Below, piece by piece: positions 48,376 through 56,540 of a stretch of 64,000 bases of DNA. The translations under genes were made by a program, and so were the position numbers. The stretch comes from CAYWKL01 sp964459095 (GTDB lineage Bacteria > Patescibacteriota > Microgenomatia > Daviesbacterales > UBA10151). The stretch is from contig CAYWKL010000002.1 in assembly GCA_964459095.1 (NCBI GenBank), positions 1 through 64,000 on the forward strand, read 5' to 3'. The notes beneath the pieces were generated by a model. The model ran no database searches. It was not told where the DNA came from and saw only the letters and a program-made list of their open reading frames with translations. Numbering within the stretch: the first letter of the stretch is position 1; each line of letters opens with the position of its first letter.

Positions 48376-48525
48376 CTAAATATTTATATTGATTTTTGAT
48401 ATGAACCTATCCATCCATATCCTTATCAGCTTACTCCTGTCATAGCCTCTTGTATCGCATATCTTCCCAAACTTCTCCCATTGCTGCGGGTAAACTGTGA
48501 TTGTTCTTGATTTAAGCTTTTCCAT
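48376..48525 (-). CDS. Ribbon-helix-helix regulator
   Basis: 49 aa, MEKLKSRTITVYPQQWEKFG then RSKLIRIWMDRFIS. The pattern RTITVYPQQWEKFxxI...SKLIRxWMD is a clear CopG/Arc-type RHH. Strong promoter with GTATTAC directly upstream, suggesting autoregulation. Confidence 0.75.
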   Translation of the reverse strand: MEKLKSRTITVYPQQWEKFGKICDTRGYDRSKLIRIWMDRFISKININI

Positions 48526-48534
48526 AGTAATTAG

Positions 48535-48563
48535 GTATTACACTATTATTTATATAGTTTTCG
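48535..48563 (-). promoter_or_regulatory. Promoter of the RHH regulator at 48525
   Basis: Minus strand: ACCGAAAACTATATAAATAA (BRE plus TATA, about 48545-48564) followed by TGTAATAC, the reverse of GTATTAC (48535-48541), 10 nt before the ATG. The promoter lies within the 3' end of the preceding gene (48550-49770). Confidence 0.7.
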
Positions 48564-49770
48564 GTTTAATCCTTCTGTTACCCTCAATTCCTTTCTCTTC
48601 AAGTATCATAAACTTGCTTATCTCTCTGTTCAACCCAACATTGAGCATAGTCTTAAAAATCTGCTCAGGGCTGATTCCCATCGCCTCTCCCATCCTCCTG
48701 ACTTGATTACCTTCTTCCGTGAGTTCAAGTATTATCTCCCCATCTTTCTCGATAACATTCTTCACAAGATTTAGGCCGCCATCTGCTCTCTTCTTCCTGC
48801 CTAGCTCGTCATAAATCTTTAAGGGGTTGCCATCTTCAATCTCCAGTCTGCCTTTCTCAGTAAGCCTTATGCCTATCCTTTCCTTCTCAATATCATCTAA
48901 AGTCTTCCATTCATCAGCAGTATACTCCTTCCCATCCATAAATTCTATCCAGCCTTTCTTGATAGCTTCATAAATTCCGCCCATGACCATGCTTGAGATT
49001 GCTTTGTCAAGTGAAATATTCTCCTTATCTAACGATTTGTTTAGCTCATCCAAATAATTAGTTACCCTCTCTTTGCCTTTTCCGTCGCTGTCATTAACCC
49101 TGAACTTTCCGTCTTTCTCCTCTATAAACCCCTTGGCTATCTGCTTATCCAAACTTTTATTTATCTCTTTCAGCGAGATGCCAAGCTGCTCAGCCAGCTC
49201 TTCCCTTGTGGTCCATTCAGTCATTCCTTTAATCAAATCCATGCTGGGTTTATTATTATTATCAAAATGTTTTAAGTAATCCTCAACTCTTAGGAATCTC
49301 ATTGACTCCTTTGACTTGAACTTTCCATTGTCCTCTTCCATCAGCCCATCATTTACAAGCTCAGAAACATGCTCATCAATCTTCTTTAAGGGCATCTTCA
49401 TCATCTCAGCCACTTCTTTCTTTGTTACCCACCTGTCAAAGTGCAGAAATATATTTCTTTTGTTGTCATCCATGCCCAATACTCTCCTGCCCTTGTCAGT
49501 AATATTAAACCTGACTTTATTCTTAGAGGATGCAGGCAAAGAATCATATTCTTGTGCAGTCAGATTATCACCATTCAGATTAGGAGTGATAAACCCCCAA
49601 TGTAAAGATGCTTTTATATTTTCATCAACCTCATCATCAGGTGTTGCGCCTTCAGGATAAAAAATTACCCTATCCTTTACCCCTTTAGGCAGCCTTCTCA
49701 GTTCTTGTGTTGTCAATATCCGGTCTCCCAACTTTGCAATGATTCCTTTATCTTCGACTATTGGTTTCAT
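48550..49770 (-). CDS. Multi-winged-helix protein
   Basis: 406 aa from ATG 49770. At least two winged-helix repeats (WVTKKEVAEMMKMPLKKIDE at about 112 and WTTREELAEQLGISLKEINK at about 186). A separate unit of the form LTxxExxxLP...IxxTxKGRxxx occurs three times (RILTTQELRRLP, NLTAQEYDSLPA, EYTADEWKTLDD). The C terminus has another HTH-like helix pair (EGNQVRRMGEAMGISPEQI). Probably a replication initiator or master regulator. Confidence 0.65.
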   Translation of the reverse strand: MKPIVEDKGIIAKLGDRILTTQELRRLPKGVKDRVIFYPEGATPDDEVDENIKASLHWGFITPNLNGDNLTAQEYDSLPASSKNKVRFNITDKGRRVLGMDDNKRNIFLHFDRWVTKKEVAEMMKMPLKKIDEHVSELVNDGLMEEDNGKFKSKESMRFLRVEDYLKHFDNNNKPSMDLIKGMTEWTTREELAEQLGISLKEINKSLDKQIAKGFIEEKDGKFRVNDSDGKGKERVTNYLDELNKSLDKENISLDKAISSMVMGGIYEAIKKGWIEFMDGKEYTADEWKTLDDIEKERIGIRLTEKGRLEIEDGNPLKIYDELGRKKRADGGLNLVKNVIEKDGEIILELTEEGNQVRRMGEAMGISPEQIFKTMLNVGLNREISKFMILEEKGIEGNRRIKPKTI

Positions 49771-50071
49771 CTTTCTCAACCAATTCCTTTAAACCTATAA
49801 CTATCCTTCTAGTTTTCTCAATTTCTTTGATAAGCATATTCACCCTCCCTACTATTGATTCAAGAGTCTTCTCAACATTTATCCTCTTATAAGGGATTGC
49901 AACTTCCTGATACCCAACCTCTTTAGCAGTCTTCTCGCTCCCAACCCACCTAAACTTATCAGTTATCCATCCATTCTTTAGAGCGGCTAATGTATGGTCG
50001 TCACTCAATAATCTTTTCTCACCTTTCTTCCCATAATTCAAATTATTTCCCGTGCAATTTACTTCAAACAT
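49748..50071 (-). CDS. Soluble protein with C-terminal coiled coil
   Basis: 107 aa. N-terminal part with DDHTLAALKNGWITDKFRWV, then a coiled coil (VGRVNMLIKEIEKTRRIVIG). Overlaps both neighbours, so it is coupled with the wHTH gene. Confidence 0.58.
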   Translation of the reverse strand: MFEVNCTGNNLNYGKKGEKRLLSDDHTLAALKNGWITDKFRWVGSEKTAKEVGYQEVAIPYKRINVEKTLESIVGRVNMLIKEIEKTRRIVIGLKELVEKDETNSRR

Positions 50072-51125
50072 TTTCCCTATACCTCACTGCGTCTTTCTCG
50101 CGCTTCTTATCCATTATCTGATGCAACGGCTTCTTCAAAGGCTCAATGTCGTCATAAAATATATTTTCTTTCTTAAGCTGAACTATCCTCTCATCCTCCT
50201 TATCATCAGTCACTCTGTATACCCTCTTAACCAAAATGCCTTCACCCTTGATGAAAGGTTCAATCTTTATCCATTGCCCCTTCTTGCTCTTGTACCTGTC
50301 ACTTGCCAGATACCTCATATGACCCCTCACATAAAATGAGTAATTATAATGCCTTCCGCTTAACCCTCCGCCTAAACTATCAATATACCTTTTCAAAGTT
50401 CCTGTCAGTTTTATGACATTTGAATCCGGCAGTGCCATCTTGCCTTCCTTGATTCTTCGTTGGATGTTCTTCTCCTCCCTCTTCCTTTCCACTATCTGAA
50501 TTTCCCTATCGTTGATAAACACCAGCAAATTCATTATAAACTCTTTCAGAAATCTTAATGTAACCTTATCATCATAAAAAATAGGAACATTTGTCCTGTC
50601 AATTATTATCTTGAACTCATCTATAAATAATTTGTCTCCATCCTGGCAGAGATAATGCACCCTGTAGCCCATACCTATCTTCTCAAATCTTATCCCTTTT
50701 GAATCCTCCTTGTTTACTATCACCGGGGTTTCTGTAATCATTATCCCTATTATCTTGTCAACCCCAATCTCGCAATCCTCACCGTTTATCTCAGTGTCCA
50801 GGAAAATTGCCTTGAATGGCAGCGTGACATTCCTGTAAAACTCCTTCGTCTGCGGCGGCTTGTTTAATATCAAATACCTCTTTATGATTGTGTCAATTTC
50901 AAACACGTGCGCCATCTCCAGCGCCATATCAATATTGCCAAACATCTCTTTTGATTTCTTGTGCTCGTATTGTTTAATCTTATCCTCCGTGTCAAGGCCA
51001 ATCATCTTGTAATGCTTTAGCCTTATCTTATTCATCACGTGGATGTCCAAGGAATTCAATCCCGTTTCCTCAAAAGTCTTCTTTATGTCATTGTAAACAT
51101 TCACAAACATCTGGTAGTTAATCAT
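50064..51125 (-). CDS. Conserved plasmid/phage-type protein of unknown function
   Basis: 353 aa, soluble. The C-terminal third has YSFYVRGHMRYLAS...KGQWIKIEPFIKGEG, a pattern seen in hypothetical proteins of phages and plasmids in which a VRGHxR motif is followed by W-I-x-PFxKG. The N-terminal two thirds are helical then beta. Large and GC-richer than neighbours; likely a core element gene. Confidence 0.6.
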   Translation of the reverse strand: MINYQMFVNVYNDIKKTFEETGLNSLDIHVMNKIRLKHYKMIGLDTEDKIKQYEHKKSKEMFGNIDMALEMAHVFEIDTIIKRYLILNKPPQTKEFYRNVTLPFKAIFLDTEINGEDCEIGVDKIIGIMITETPVIVNKEDSKGIRFEKIGMGYRVHYLCQDGDKLFIDEFKIIIDRTNVPIFYDDKVTLRFLKEFIMNLLVFINDREIQIVERKREEKNIQRRIKEGKMALPDSNVIKLTGTLKRYIDSLGGGLSGRHYNYSFYVRGHMRYLASDRYKSKKGQWIKIEPFIKGEGILVKRVYRVTDDKEDERIVQLKKENIFYDDIEPLKKPLHQIMDKKREKDAVRYRENV

Positions 51126-51149
51126 CTTCCCATCCCCTTTCCTTTCCCA

Positions 51150-51356
51150 TCACATAACATAGGTGGATATCCCCCCTTCATTATTCTTACAATAACAAGT
51201 ATGCACTGTTCCAACATACCCACTATCAAAATTTCCATAATATGATAGTTCATTACTTTTACATATCTCCTGGCAGGTTAATTTATAATTATCACCCACC
51301 CCACATGCATTTAACAATACTAACATCAGCAAAACTAATATTATTATTTTTTTCAT
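51150..51356 (-). CDS. Small lipoprotein
   Basis: 68 aa. MKKIIILVLLMLVLLNACGV with lipobox LNAC; five further cysteines (CQEIC, CYC). Preceded by GGAGG. Confidence 0.62.
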   Translation of the reverse strand: MKKIIILVLLMLVLLNACGVGDNYKLTCQEICKSNELSYYGNFDSGYVGTVHTCYCKNNEGGISTYVM

Positions 51357-51382
51357 CTTTCCTCCTTAATTTTCATCCTTCA

Positions 51383-51544
51383 TCACTTCAACAACCCAAA
51401 CAAAAGCAAAATGTTTATAATAATCATTGCAATCAGTATGCCTAAAAGGAAAGCAGAGCATATCCATAAAATAAAAACTTCTTTGAACTCCTTCAGGTTT
51501 TCAGGCACACCTTTCCAAATTTCCCACAATGGTTTATTTATCAT
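51383..51544 (-). CDS. Small membrane protein
   Basis: 53 aa from ATG 51544 (GGGGTGAG site, ATGA overlap). Amphipathic N-terminal half (WEIWKGVPENLKEFKEV) and one long membrane helix. Confidence 0.55.
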   Translation of the reverse strand: MINKPLWEIWKGVPENLKEFKEVFILWICSAFLLGILIAMIIINILLLFGLLK

Positions 51545-51711
51545 CTCACCCCCCTTGAGTACACCACAAAATGAATTAAGTAAACAAATATAACCAAAAC
51601 AATAGTCAGTATAACCATAGATTTCAACCAAAGCAAAGGATGTTTAACCATCTCAAGGGGGTTGTCCAAATAGGTTAAATAGCTATCATAATCCAACTTT
51701 TTAGTTTTCAT
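51541..51711 (-). CDS. Small membrane protein
   Basis: 56 aa (MKTKKLDYDSYLTYLDNPLE...) with one helix (MVILTIVLVIFVYLIHFVVY). AGGAAAG upstream and overlaps both neighbours. Confidence 0.55.
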   Translation of the reverse strand: MKTKKLDYDSYLTYLDNPLEMVKHPLLWLKSMVILTIVLVIFVYLIHFVVYSRGVR

Positions 51712-51994
51712 CTTTCCTCCTCAGCTTCTCTGCGGCAATCAAACATACATTAATCAAATCCAATAACTCCTGGTACTGCATCTCCTCAAACTCTTCCTCT
51801 TCCTTAAGCCTGCCGTCAGATACTGCTTTTAATGTATCCCTATACCTCCCTCTCCATTCATGATACTCCTCCTTTACAAGATTTGCAATGACATCAAAGC
51901 TCATGCTCTTCCAGCTGTCCCCTTTCCTCTTCTTGTGCACCATCCACAGGTTATCAGCGTCTTCCAGCACCTTGTCAAAATTGTTCTCAAACAT
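51701..51994 (-). CDS. MazG-like NTP pyrophosphohydrolase-type protein
   Basis: 97 aa, all-helical. KRKGDSWKSMSFDVIANLVK, EEYHEW and, after a charged loop, ELLDLINVCLIAAEKL follow the EExxE...ELxDxxN layout of all-alpha NTP pyrophosphatases common in phages. Would hydrolyse nucleotide triphosphates; metal ligands E, E and D are present but the family call is by pattern. Confidence 0.62.
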   Translation of the reverse strand: MFENNFDKVLEDADNLWMVHKKRKGDSWKSMSFDVIANLVKEEYHEWRGRYRDTLKAVSDGRLKEEEEFEEMQYQELLDLINVCLIAAEKLRRKDEN

Positions 51995-51995
51995 T

Positions 51996-52250
51996 TCAGT
52001 TCACCTCTTTCTTAATAAAAACAAATGTTCCCTTTACTTTACCATAATTATATAAAATTAGGTAGCCTACATAAACACATATGAAAAATAAGGCAATCAC
52101 CATATCATAATTTAGATTGTAACCATTTTCTATATCAAATGGCAAAATCCAATTACTAATCATCCCAATCATAAAAATTGAAAAAATTAGATTAGGCAAA
52201 AACCATTCTTTAGGTTCAAATATCTCCTTACTACAATGTGGACATTTCAT
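51996..52250 (-). CDS. Zinc-ribbon membrane protein
   Basis: 84 aa. MKCPHCSKEIF at the N terminus, then two membrane helices (about 19-35 and 49-67). The single CxxC may pair in a dimer. Overlaps the upstream gene by 4 nt. Confidence 0.58.
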   Translation of the reverse strand: MKCPHCSKEIFEPKEWFLPNLIFSIFMIGMISNWILPFDIENGYNLNYDMVIALFFICVYVGYLILYNYGKVKGTFVFIKKEVN

Positions 52251-52480
52251 CTTTCATCCACCTTTTCAAATCTTAAAATTTCCACATCAGAAAGCATTGA
52301 ACCAACAATATATTTATGTGGTTTCTTAACATAACATGTTTTAGAATTTGACTTCTTTAAAATATTAATAAAACCTGGCTTAAAACTATCCACATCCAAA
52401 TTCAAAATATCAAATCCTTTCTTCCTTAACAATCCTACAGCTTCACAATCTTCTTCTCTAACTACTTCTATACATTTCAT
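52247..52480 (-). CDS. Soluble hypothetical protein
   Basis: 77 aa; mixed alpha/beta (EAVGLLRKKGFDILNLDVDS). Two or three cysteines without a clear zinc pattern. Confidence 0.52.
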   Translation of the reverse strand: MKCIEVVREEDCEAVGLLRKKGFDILNLDVDSFKPGFINILKKSNSKTCYVKKPHKYIVGSMLSDVEILRFEKVDER

Positions 52481-52499
52481 CTTCTTTCACCTCTTCTCT

Positions 52500-52781
52500 T
52501 CAACATCGGTCTAACATATGCCCTAATGTTAAAAATACTATAATTGTTCCTATAACCATTGATACCCTTGTCCAGATTATAGTCCATTCAAATATTAAAT
52601 TGTATACCCCTGTTACTATCCAATCTAAGGTTCCAAATAAAATATTCGGAATAATCCATACAACCCCCACAACGATAAACCCACATAAAAATAATACCAA
52701 AGCACTTAATGGAATCCCAATTATATATATAAAACTTCTAAAAAGCGTTCCCTTCCAATCTAAATTCTTATTTATTACCAT
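52500..52781 (-). CDS. Membrane protein, two helices
   Basis: 93 aa. Helices at about 14-40 and 68-87. Acts in the membrane; no family. Confidence 0.55.
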   Translation of the reverse strand: MVINKNLDWKGTLFRSFIYIIGIPLSALVLFLCGFIVVGVVWIIPNILFGTLDWIVTGVYNLIFEWTIIWTRVSMVIGTIIVFLTLGHMLDRC

Positions 52782-52803
52782 CTTTTATTCACCTCAAAAT
52801 AAT

Positions 52804-52965
52804 CTATCCGTCTACATCTTTGATAGTATACACTAGTATGCCTGTTATTGTCATGCCCTTTCTGCATCCCTCACAAAATAATCGGATGCTTGTTTGTTTA
52901 TCTCTTCTGCGGTCAACATCAGTTAATCTAATATTTTCACTTTGACATAACGCACATTCTTTCAT
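52804..52965 (-). CDS. Small zinc-finger protein
   Basis: 53 aa (MKECALCQSENIRLTDVDRR...). CALC and CEGC knuckles about 25 residues apart. ATGA overlap with the upstream gene. Confidence 0.6.
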   Translation of the reverse strand: MKECALCQSENIRLTDVDRRRDKQTSIRLFCEGCRKGMTITGILVYTIKDVDG

Positions 52966-53099
52966 CTTTCAGCCTCAAATTCAACACCAACCAATTTCTC
53001 TCCTTTGTATCTAACCCCTATAATCTTTATGTTACCATTCAACTCACTTATTCTTTCCCATAATATGTCTGGGTCTTTGCAAGTAATTTTAACCACCAT
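52962..53099 (-). CDS. Small soluble protein
   Basis: 45 aa from ATG 53099 (GAGGTG site). Ferredoxin-like strand-helix-strand (MVVKITCKDPDILWERISEL then KIIGVRYKGEKLVGVEF). Confidence 0.52.
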   Translation of the reverse strand: MVVKITCKDPDILWERISELNGNIKIIGVRYKGEKLVGVEFEAER

Positions 53100-53112
53100 T
53101 TTCTTTTTCACC

Positions 53113-53250
53113 TCATCCGCTTTCGCTAAATTCAATAATCTTCCCGCATTGCAGGCATTTCCAGTCAAAATGCGAGAGGCTGTACACCCTAACTCTTTGA
53201 GGGAGTACCCTCTCCCTTATTATATGGCTGCAGTCGTTATCTTCTCCCAT
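53113..53250 (-). CDS. Small zinc-binding protein
   Basis: 45 aa (MGEDNDCSHIIRERVLPQRV...), C-x-H followed by CLQCGK. AAAGGTAGATT upstream. First gene after the divergent promoters at 53.27-53.34 kb. Confidence 0.52.
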   Translation of the reverse strand: MGEDNDCSHIIRERVLPQRVRVYSLSHFDWKCLQCGKIIEFSESG

Positions 53251-53266
53251 AATCTACCTTTGATTT

Positions 53267-53293
53267 GTAATACCTAAACTTATATTTAAATCT
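53267..53293 (-). promoter_or_regulatory. Minus-strand promoter with GGTATTAC element
   Basis: Minus strand: AGATTTAAATATAAG (TATA) then TTTAGGTATTAC (GTATTAC at 53267-53273), about 17 nt before the ATG at 53250. The same TTTAGGTATTAC sequence follows the TATA box at 60.15 kb. Confidence 0.65.
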
Positions 53294-53330
53294 TTCCATT
53301 TTCAAAAACAAAAAGTATTTATACTAGTTA

Positions 53331-53345
53331 TGCTTATAAATAAAA
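53331..53345 (+). promoter_or_regulatory. Plus-strand promoter of the SpeD-like gene
   Basis: GCTTATAAATAAAAA with TATA centred about 30 nt before ATG 53369, so the mRNA is nearly leaderless. Divergent from the minus-strand promoter 40-60 nt to the left. Confidence 0.6.
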
Positions 53346-53368
53346 ATAATATTATACACGATAAAACG

Positions 53369-53773
53369 ATGAACCATAATTTTGGCATTCACCTGACACT
53401 TGATATTGAAAACTGTGACGCCAAAAAACTTGTAGACAACAAACTCATTTACGCCTTGCTTAATAATCTTCCAGCGCAGTTTTCTATGAATAAGATGACT
53501 CTTCCCTACGTTGTGGAATGGAAGGACAAGTTTGCAGACACTCCGGGGATATCGGGATTTGTGATGATTGCAGAGTCGCACATAAGCATACACACCTTTC
53601 CTGACCAGCGATACGCTTTCGTGGATATCTTCTCGTGCAACCATTTTGACGCCAAAGGCATGTCCCAAAGGATTATGAGAGAGCTTGGCTCCAGCAAGGC
53701 CGAGAAGCACGTGATAGAGCGCGGGAAGAACTTTGAAAGAAATATTGCTTCTCCTCCTGAAATACTTGTGTAA
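53369..53773 (+). CDS. speD: S-adenosylmethionine decarboxylase (SpeD) homologue, pyruvoyl-dependent
   Basis: 134 aa, typical of the short prokaryotic class. The self-cleavage site is intact: MIAESHISIHTFPD with Glu69-Ser70 (Ser becomes the pyruvoyl group), catalytic His75 region and FSCNHFD with Cys90. Family members decarboxylate AdoMet for spermidine synthesis; some archaeal, phage and small-genome relatives act on arginine or ornithine instead, so the substrate is open. It is the only plus-strand gene in the right half and has its own promoter: an auxiliary metabolic gene. Confidence 0.9.
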   Translation: MNHNFGIHLTLDIENCDAKKLVDNKLIYALLNNLPAQFSMNKMTLPYVVEWKDKFADTPGISGFVMIAESHISIHTFPDQRYAFVDIFSCNHFDAKGMSQRIMRELGSSKAEKHVIERGKNFERNIASPPEILV

Positions 53774-53783
53774 TAAACCAAAA

Positions 53784-54047
53784 TTATTTTTTTGCACGAC
53801 CATGCAACGCGCATTTATACAAAATTCTTGCTTCCTTTTGGTTCAAATTCAATATTGATGTAATCTCTGCAAAATCCTTCTTCTCGATATCTCTTAATTG
53901 GATGATTGTGTTCTTCAATTCTTGGCTCCACTTTGTATGATGTTTATGGGTTTTCCTACTCTCTTTCAACTCCCTCTTAAGATTGACAATAATTCTCCTT
54001 AACATTTTATTCTCCTGCTTCAACTCTTTAATCAATAATTTGTTCAT
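53784..54047 (-). CDS. Coiled-coil protein with C-terminal HTH-like segment
   Basis: 87 aa. N-terminal coiled coil (LIKELKQENKMLRRIIVNLK) and IEKKDFAEITSILNLNQKEA...YKCALHGR, which resembles sigma-region-4-type HTH (FAEIAxxLNxxxxxARxLxxRA). Stop is 10 nt from the convergent speD stop. Possible DNA-binding regulator. Confidence 0.6.
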   Translation of the reverse strand: MNKLLIKELKQENKMLRRIIVNLKRELKESRKTHKHHTKWSQELKNTIIQLRDIEKKDFAEITSILNLNQKEARILYKCALHGRAKK

Positions 54048-54071
54048 TTTTCCTCCTCATATATCTGTAAT

Positions 54072-54317
54072 CTAAGTTCGGTTTTTGGATAGCAACTTCT
54101 TTATGTCTATCTCAAATGCCGAATAACTGAAAAATAATTCTGGATATTTTTCCCTCAACATTCTGAATTCTGCTTGTGCATCGTCCTCTACTATTTGTAA
54201 ATGGTTCCACTCTTCAGCATGCGCTCTCCTGAAATGCGCTTTAGCACTATCCTTAAACTTATATTCCCCATTCGCCCTTATCACTGTTCCACAACTGCAA
54301 GTTTGTTCATATATCAT
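54072..54317 (-). CDS. Small zinc-finger protein
   Basis: 81 aa. CSCG...HFRRAHAEEW is a C2H2-like arrangement, followed by helices. The family is unassigned. Confidence 0.58.
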   Translation of the reverse strand: MIYEQTCSCGTVIRANGEYKFKDSAKAHFRRAHAEEWNHLQIVEDDAQAEFRMLREKYPELFFSYSAFEIDIKKLLSKNRT

Positions 54318-54320
54318 CCT

Positions 54321-54779
54321 TCACCTCCACTCCACCAATGGCTTCCATTTTATTAAACCGTAATTGAATGTCGTGCTGTTCAAGTAGCTTCTGATATCAA
54401 AGTCAGGGTTTCCGATAAACGAGTTAACCATCATGATATCTTGGCCTTCCTTGATTTCCTGCCTGAACACAAACAGCCTGCCATCCTCGGAAACCAAATC
54501 CGGATAGAACTCCACCTTATCCCTGAACTCGCACTTAAAGAATCTTATTTCCATCTCGTCTTTATCTATAACATTAATCAAATCAAGTATTCTGCCCCAG
54601 TCCAATCCAAGGTGCACGGACTTAAATAGTTTCTCCTCTTCCAGATTTCCGCTCTTCAGAACCTTAAAGTTATTCCTGATGCTGTTCTTCAAATCCAGCG
54701 TTTTGCCGTAGTCCACCCTAAACTGCTTCATATTAATCCTGCATGCAGCTACTACATCTCCTATTATCTTAATTTCCAT
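54321..54779 (-). CDS. Soluble protein of unknown function
   Basis: 152 aa, alpha/beta with repeated strand pairs (MEIKIIGDVVAACRINMKQF, VHLGLDWGRILDLINVIDKD). The latter segment is weakly reminiscent of a sliding-clamp subdomain but lacks clear signature residues. GGTACC separates its start from the next gene. Confidence 0.52.
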   Translation of the reverse strand: MEIKIIGDVVAACRINMKQFRVDYGKTLDLKNSIRNNFKVLKSGNLEEEKLFKSVHLGLDWGRILDLINVIDKDEMEIRFFKCEFRDKVEFYPDLVSEDGRLFVFRQEIKEGQDIMMVNSFIGNPDFDIRSYLNSTTFNYGLIKWKPLVEWR

Positions 54780-54806
54780 TGTTGGTACCTCACTCCTCTA
54801 ATTGTC

Positions 54807-55007
54807 CTATTGCTTAATAGCCGATTGATTTTTTCGGCTATTATGTTTAGTGAGATTTTCTATCTTTTGTATTGCTTCTTTTTCAATTTGACACAATTTA
54901 CAATTAGGGTCATTTCCAACATGAGGAACAAACTCTTCACCTTCAGATTCATGATAACTCTCATTCCAAAAATCCCTTAATATTTGTCTTGCTTCTTTTA
55001 TGTTCAT
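54807..55007 (-). CDS. Small soluble protein
   Basis: 66 aa. Helical with PNCKLCQIEKEAIQKIENL, a CxxC pair next to an upstream His. The last codons lie in the hairpin 54816-54842. Confidence 0.55.
   Translation of the reverse strand: MNIKEARQILRDFWNESYHESEGEEFVPHVGNDPNCKLCQIEKEAIQKIENLTKHNSRKNQSAIKQ
54816..54842. terminator. Hairpin at the end of the gene 54807-55007
   Basis: AATAGCCGA (54816-54824) and TCGGCTATT (54834-54842), perfect 9-bp arms, covering the final codons on the minus strand. Terminator is the simplest reading, although the stem lies inside coding sequence. Confidence 0.45.
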
Positions 55008-55009
55008 AT

Positions 55010-55252
55010 TTAATCCACCTCTTTATATTCCAACTTAGGATAATAAACAATTACTCTCCTTCCCATATTATCCGTTCTTGCGCCTTTCAGCCCTTTTGCA
55101 GCCGCAACCTCAATACATTCAGTTGCGTCTTCACAAACAATACCCCAGCACTCTTTATCATCCATCCCTCTTCCACTATATCCCTCTCTAACATCGCCGC
55201 CAATCTCATCAGCAGTTTCTTTTAATGCTTCAATCATATCTTCTTGTTCCAT
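55010..55252 (-). CDS. Soluble hypothetical protein
   Basis: 80 aa from ATG 55252, which has a perfect AAGGAGGT site. Acidic helix (MEQEDMIEALKETADEIG), Gly/Asp-rich middle with two cysteines, beta end. No family recognised. Confidence 0.58.
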   Translation of the reverse strand: MEQEDMIEALKETADEIGGDVREGYSGRGMDDKECWGIVCEDATECIEVAAAKGLKGARTDNMGRRVIVYYPKLEYKEVD

Positions 55253-55551
55253 AACAACCTCCTTCCCTTTACTTCTTCCCACATCACATCATTCTTTATG
55301 ATTATTTTAGCCTCATCAATTGTGTTGGTTAAATCTACATCTATCTTTCCATACCTCACCCATTCATACAAATCACCCTTATTTAAAAAGGCAACATAAC
55401 CGCCACCTTCCATCTGTATAAGAATGCTCCTCTTGCCATAAGTAAGCTTGGCAACCTTGCCATCAAGTTGCTCCCCCTCAAAATAATAAACATCAACTTC
55501 TCCTATTAATCTGCTTACAACTTTCCTCTTCAGTCTTTCAGCTGCATTCAT
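55234..55551 (-). CDS. Soluble beta protein
   Basis: 105 aa. Basic N-terminal helix (AAERLKRKVVSRL) then strands (VDVYYFEGEQLDGKVAKLTY, SILIQMEGGGYVAFL) suggesting an Sm/OB-like barrel. Overlaps both neighbours. Confidence 0.58.
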   Translation of the reverse strand: MNAAERLKRKVVSRLIGEVDVYYFEGEQLDGKVAKLTYGKRSILIQMEGGGYVAFLNKGDLYEWVRYGKIDVDLTNTIDEAKIIIKNDVMWEEVKGRRLLWNKKI

Positions 55552-55835
55552 TTCATTTCTAATTTCTTCTGAGCAACTTCTACAACTTTATTCACATTCT
55601 TCTCTGTGTTGTTATTCCTGTGTTTCTGCTCCTTCATCTTCTTCAAAATATTATACAGCCCAGTAGTATTAAGGCAATCAACACAGATATCAAACTCTTC
55701 CCTAAAGATGGTTGTGGATACTTTCTTCCCTGTCCTTATTATAATATCCGTATTTATGTGCCCTGCGTGCATCTGGCTTCCACTTTCACATACCTTCCCG
55801 CACAAATCACAAATTTTAATGTACAGGTGTGTCAT
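55548..55835 (-). CDS. Zinc-finger protein
   Basis: 95 aa. CDLCGKVCESGSQMHAGH and CVDC define a treble-clef-like zinc site, followed by a basic helical tail. GAGGAAAT upstream. Confidence 0.62.
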   Translation of the reverse strand: MTHLYIKICDLCGKVCESGSQMHAGHINTDIIIRTGKKVSTTIFREEFDICVDCLNTTGLYNILKKMKEQKHRNNNTEKNVNKVVEVAQKKLEMK

Positions 55836-55842
55836 TATTTCC

Positions 55843-56175
55843 TCACCTCTTTAATTTTATTGAATTTGAAATATTAAAAATATATTCCACCCTTTGGCAA
55901 GTGGTATGGTCTTTCACATCACCATAAAGGATATTACTTATCTCTTCAGTAAGATTGTCGCTTGAAGTCAGATAATCTACAGTTAAATCTTCTGGGAATA
56001 CATCAAGGACAACAAAATCCTTGTAGCTGTCCTTATCTCTTTCAATCCACCCATAAAATCTTAGCCTTCTTTGTTTGTTGTAAACAGTATCAACAAACCT
56101 GTCCCAATAAACAAAATTTAAATCACTCAGGCATCTCTTAACAAAATCATACTGCTCTTTTGTAAGAATGTTCAT
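55843..56175 (-). CDS. Soluble hypothetical protein
   Basis: 110 aa from ATG 56175 (ATGA-type overlap with the YopX-like gene). ILTKEQYDFVKRCLSDLNFV at the start; acidic C-terminal half. No family recognised. Confidence 0.56.
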   Translation of the reverse strand: MNILTKEQYDFVKRCLSDLNFVYWDRFVDTVYNKQRRLRFYGWIERDKDSYKDFVVLDVFPEDLTVDYLTSSDNLTEEISNILYGDVKDHTTCQRVEYIFNISNSIKLKR

Positions 56176-56540
56176 TCCTTGACCAACTCCGGATTCTCGT
56201 AAATGTTGCCAATTACTTTCCAATAGTTTGCAATTTCTGATAACCTACCAGATATATGTTCTGGGTCATCGTTTACATTATTATAGCACCATCCATCTCT
56301 ATACCACAAAACATAAAATAAAATCCCTGATGGGCTTTTAAAAATATCACCATCATAAACTTCTTTTTCATTCCTGTCCTTTAATCCAGTAAATTGTATA
56401 AGAATTAAATCTTTGTCTTCTTCAAAATCTCCGTTGTCATCATATATCCCAACTTTACCATCCCATATAATATATCTATTACAACTATATTCTATTCTAT
56501 TGTTTCGTTTATCCCAAGCCCTGAACTTAATTTCTCTCAT
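56172..56540 (-). CDS. YopX family protein
   Basis: 122 aa. MREIKFRAWDKRNNRI at the start, LIQFTGLKDRNEKEVYDGDI in the middle and VIGNIYENPEL at the end are the signature of YopX proteins, which are widespread in phages and mobile elements of bacteria and archaea. Molecular role not established; probably early or regulatory. Confidence 0.92.
   Translation of the reverse strand: MREIKFRAWDKRNNRIEYSCNRYIIWDGKVGIYDDNGDFEEDKDLILIQFTGLKDRNEKEVYDGDIFKSPSGILFYVLWYRDGWCYNNVNDDPEHISGRLSEIANYWKVIGNIYENPELVKE

Noticed and set aside
54321..54779. N-terminal half of a split PCNA complementing 57768-58226
   Set aside because: One segment is faintly clamp-like, but no signature residues are present and the genes are 3 kb apart.
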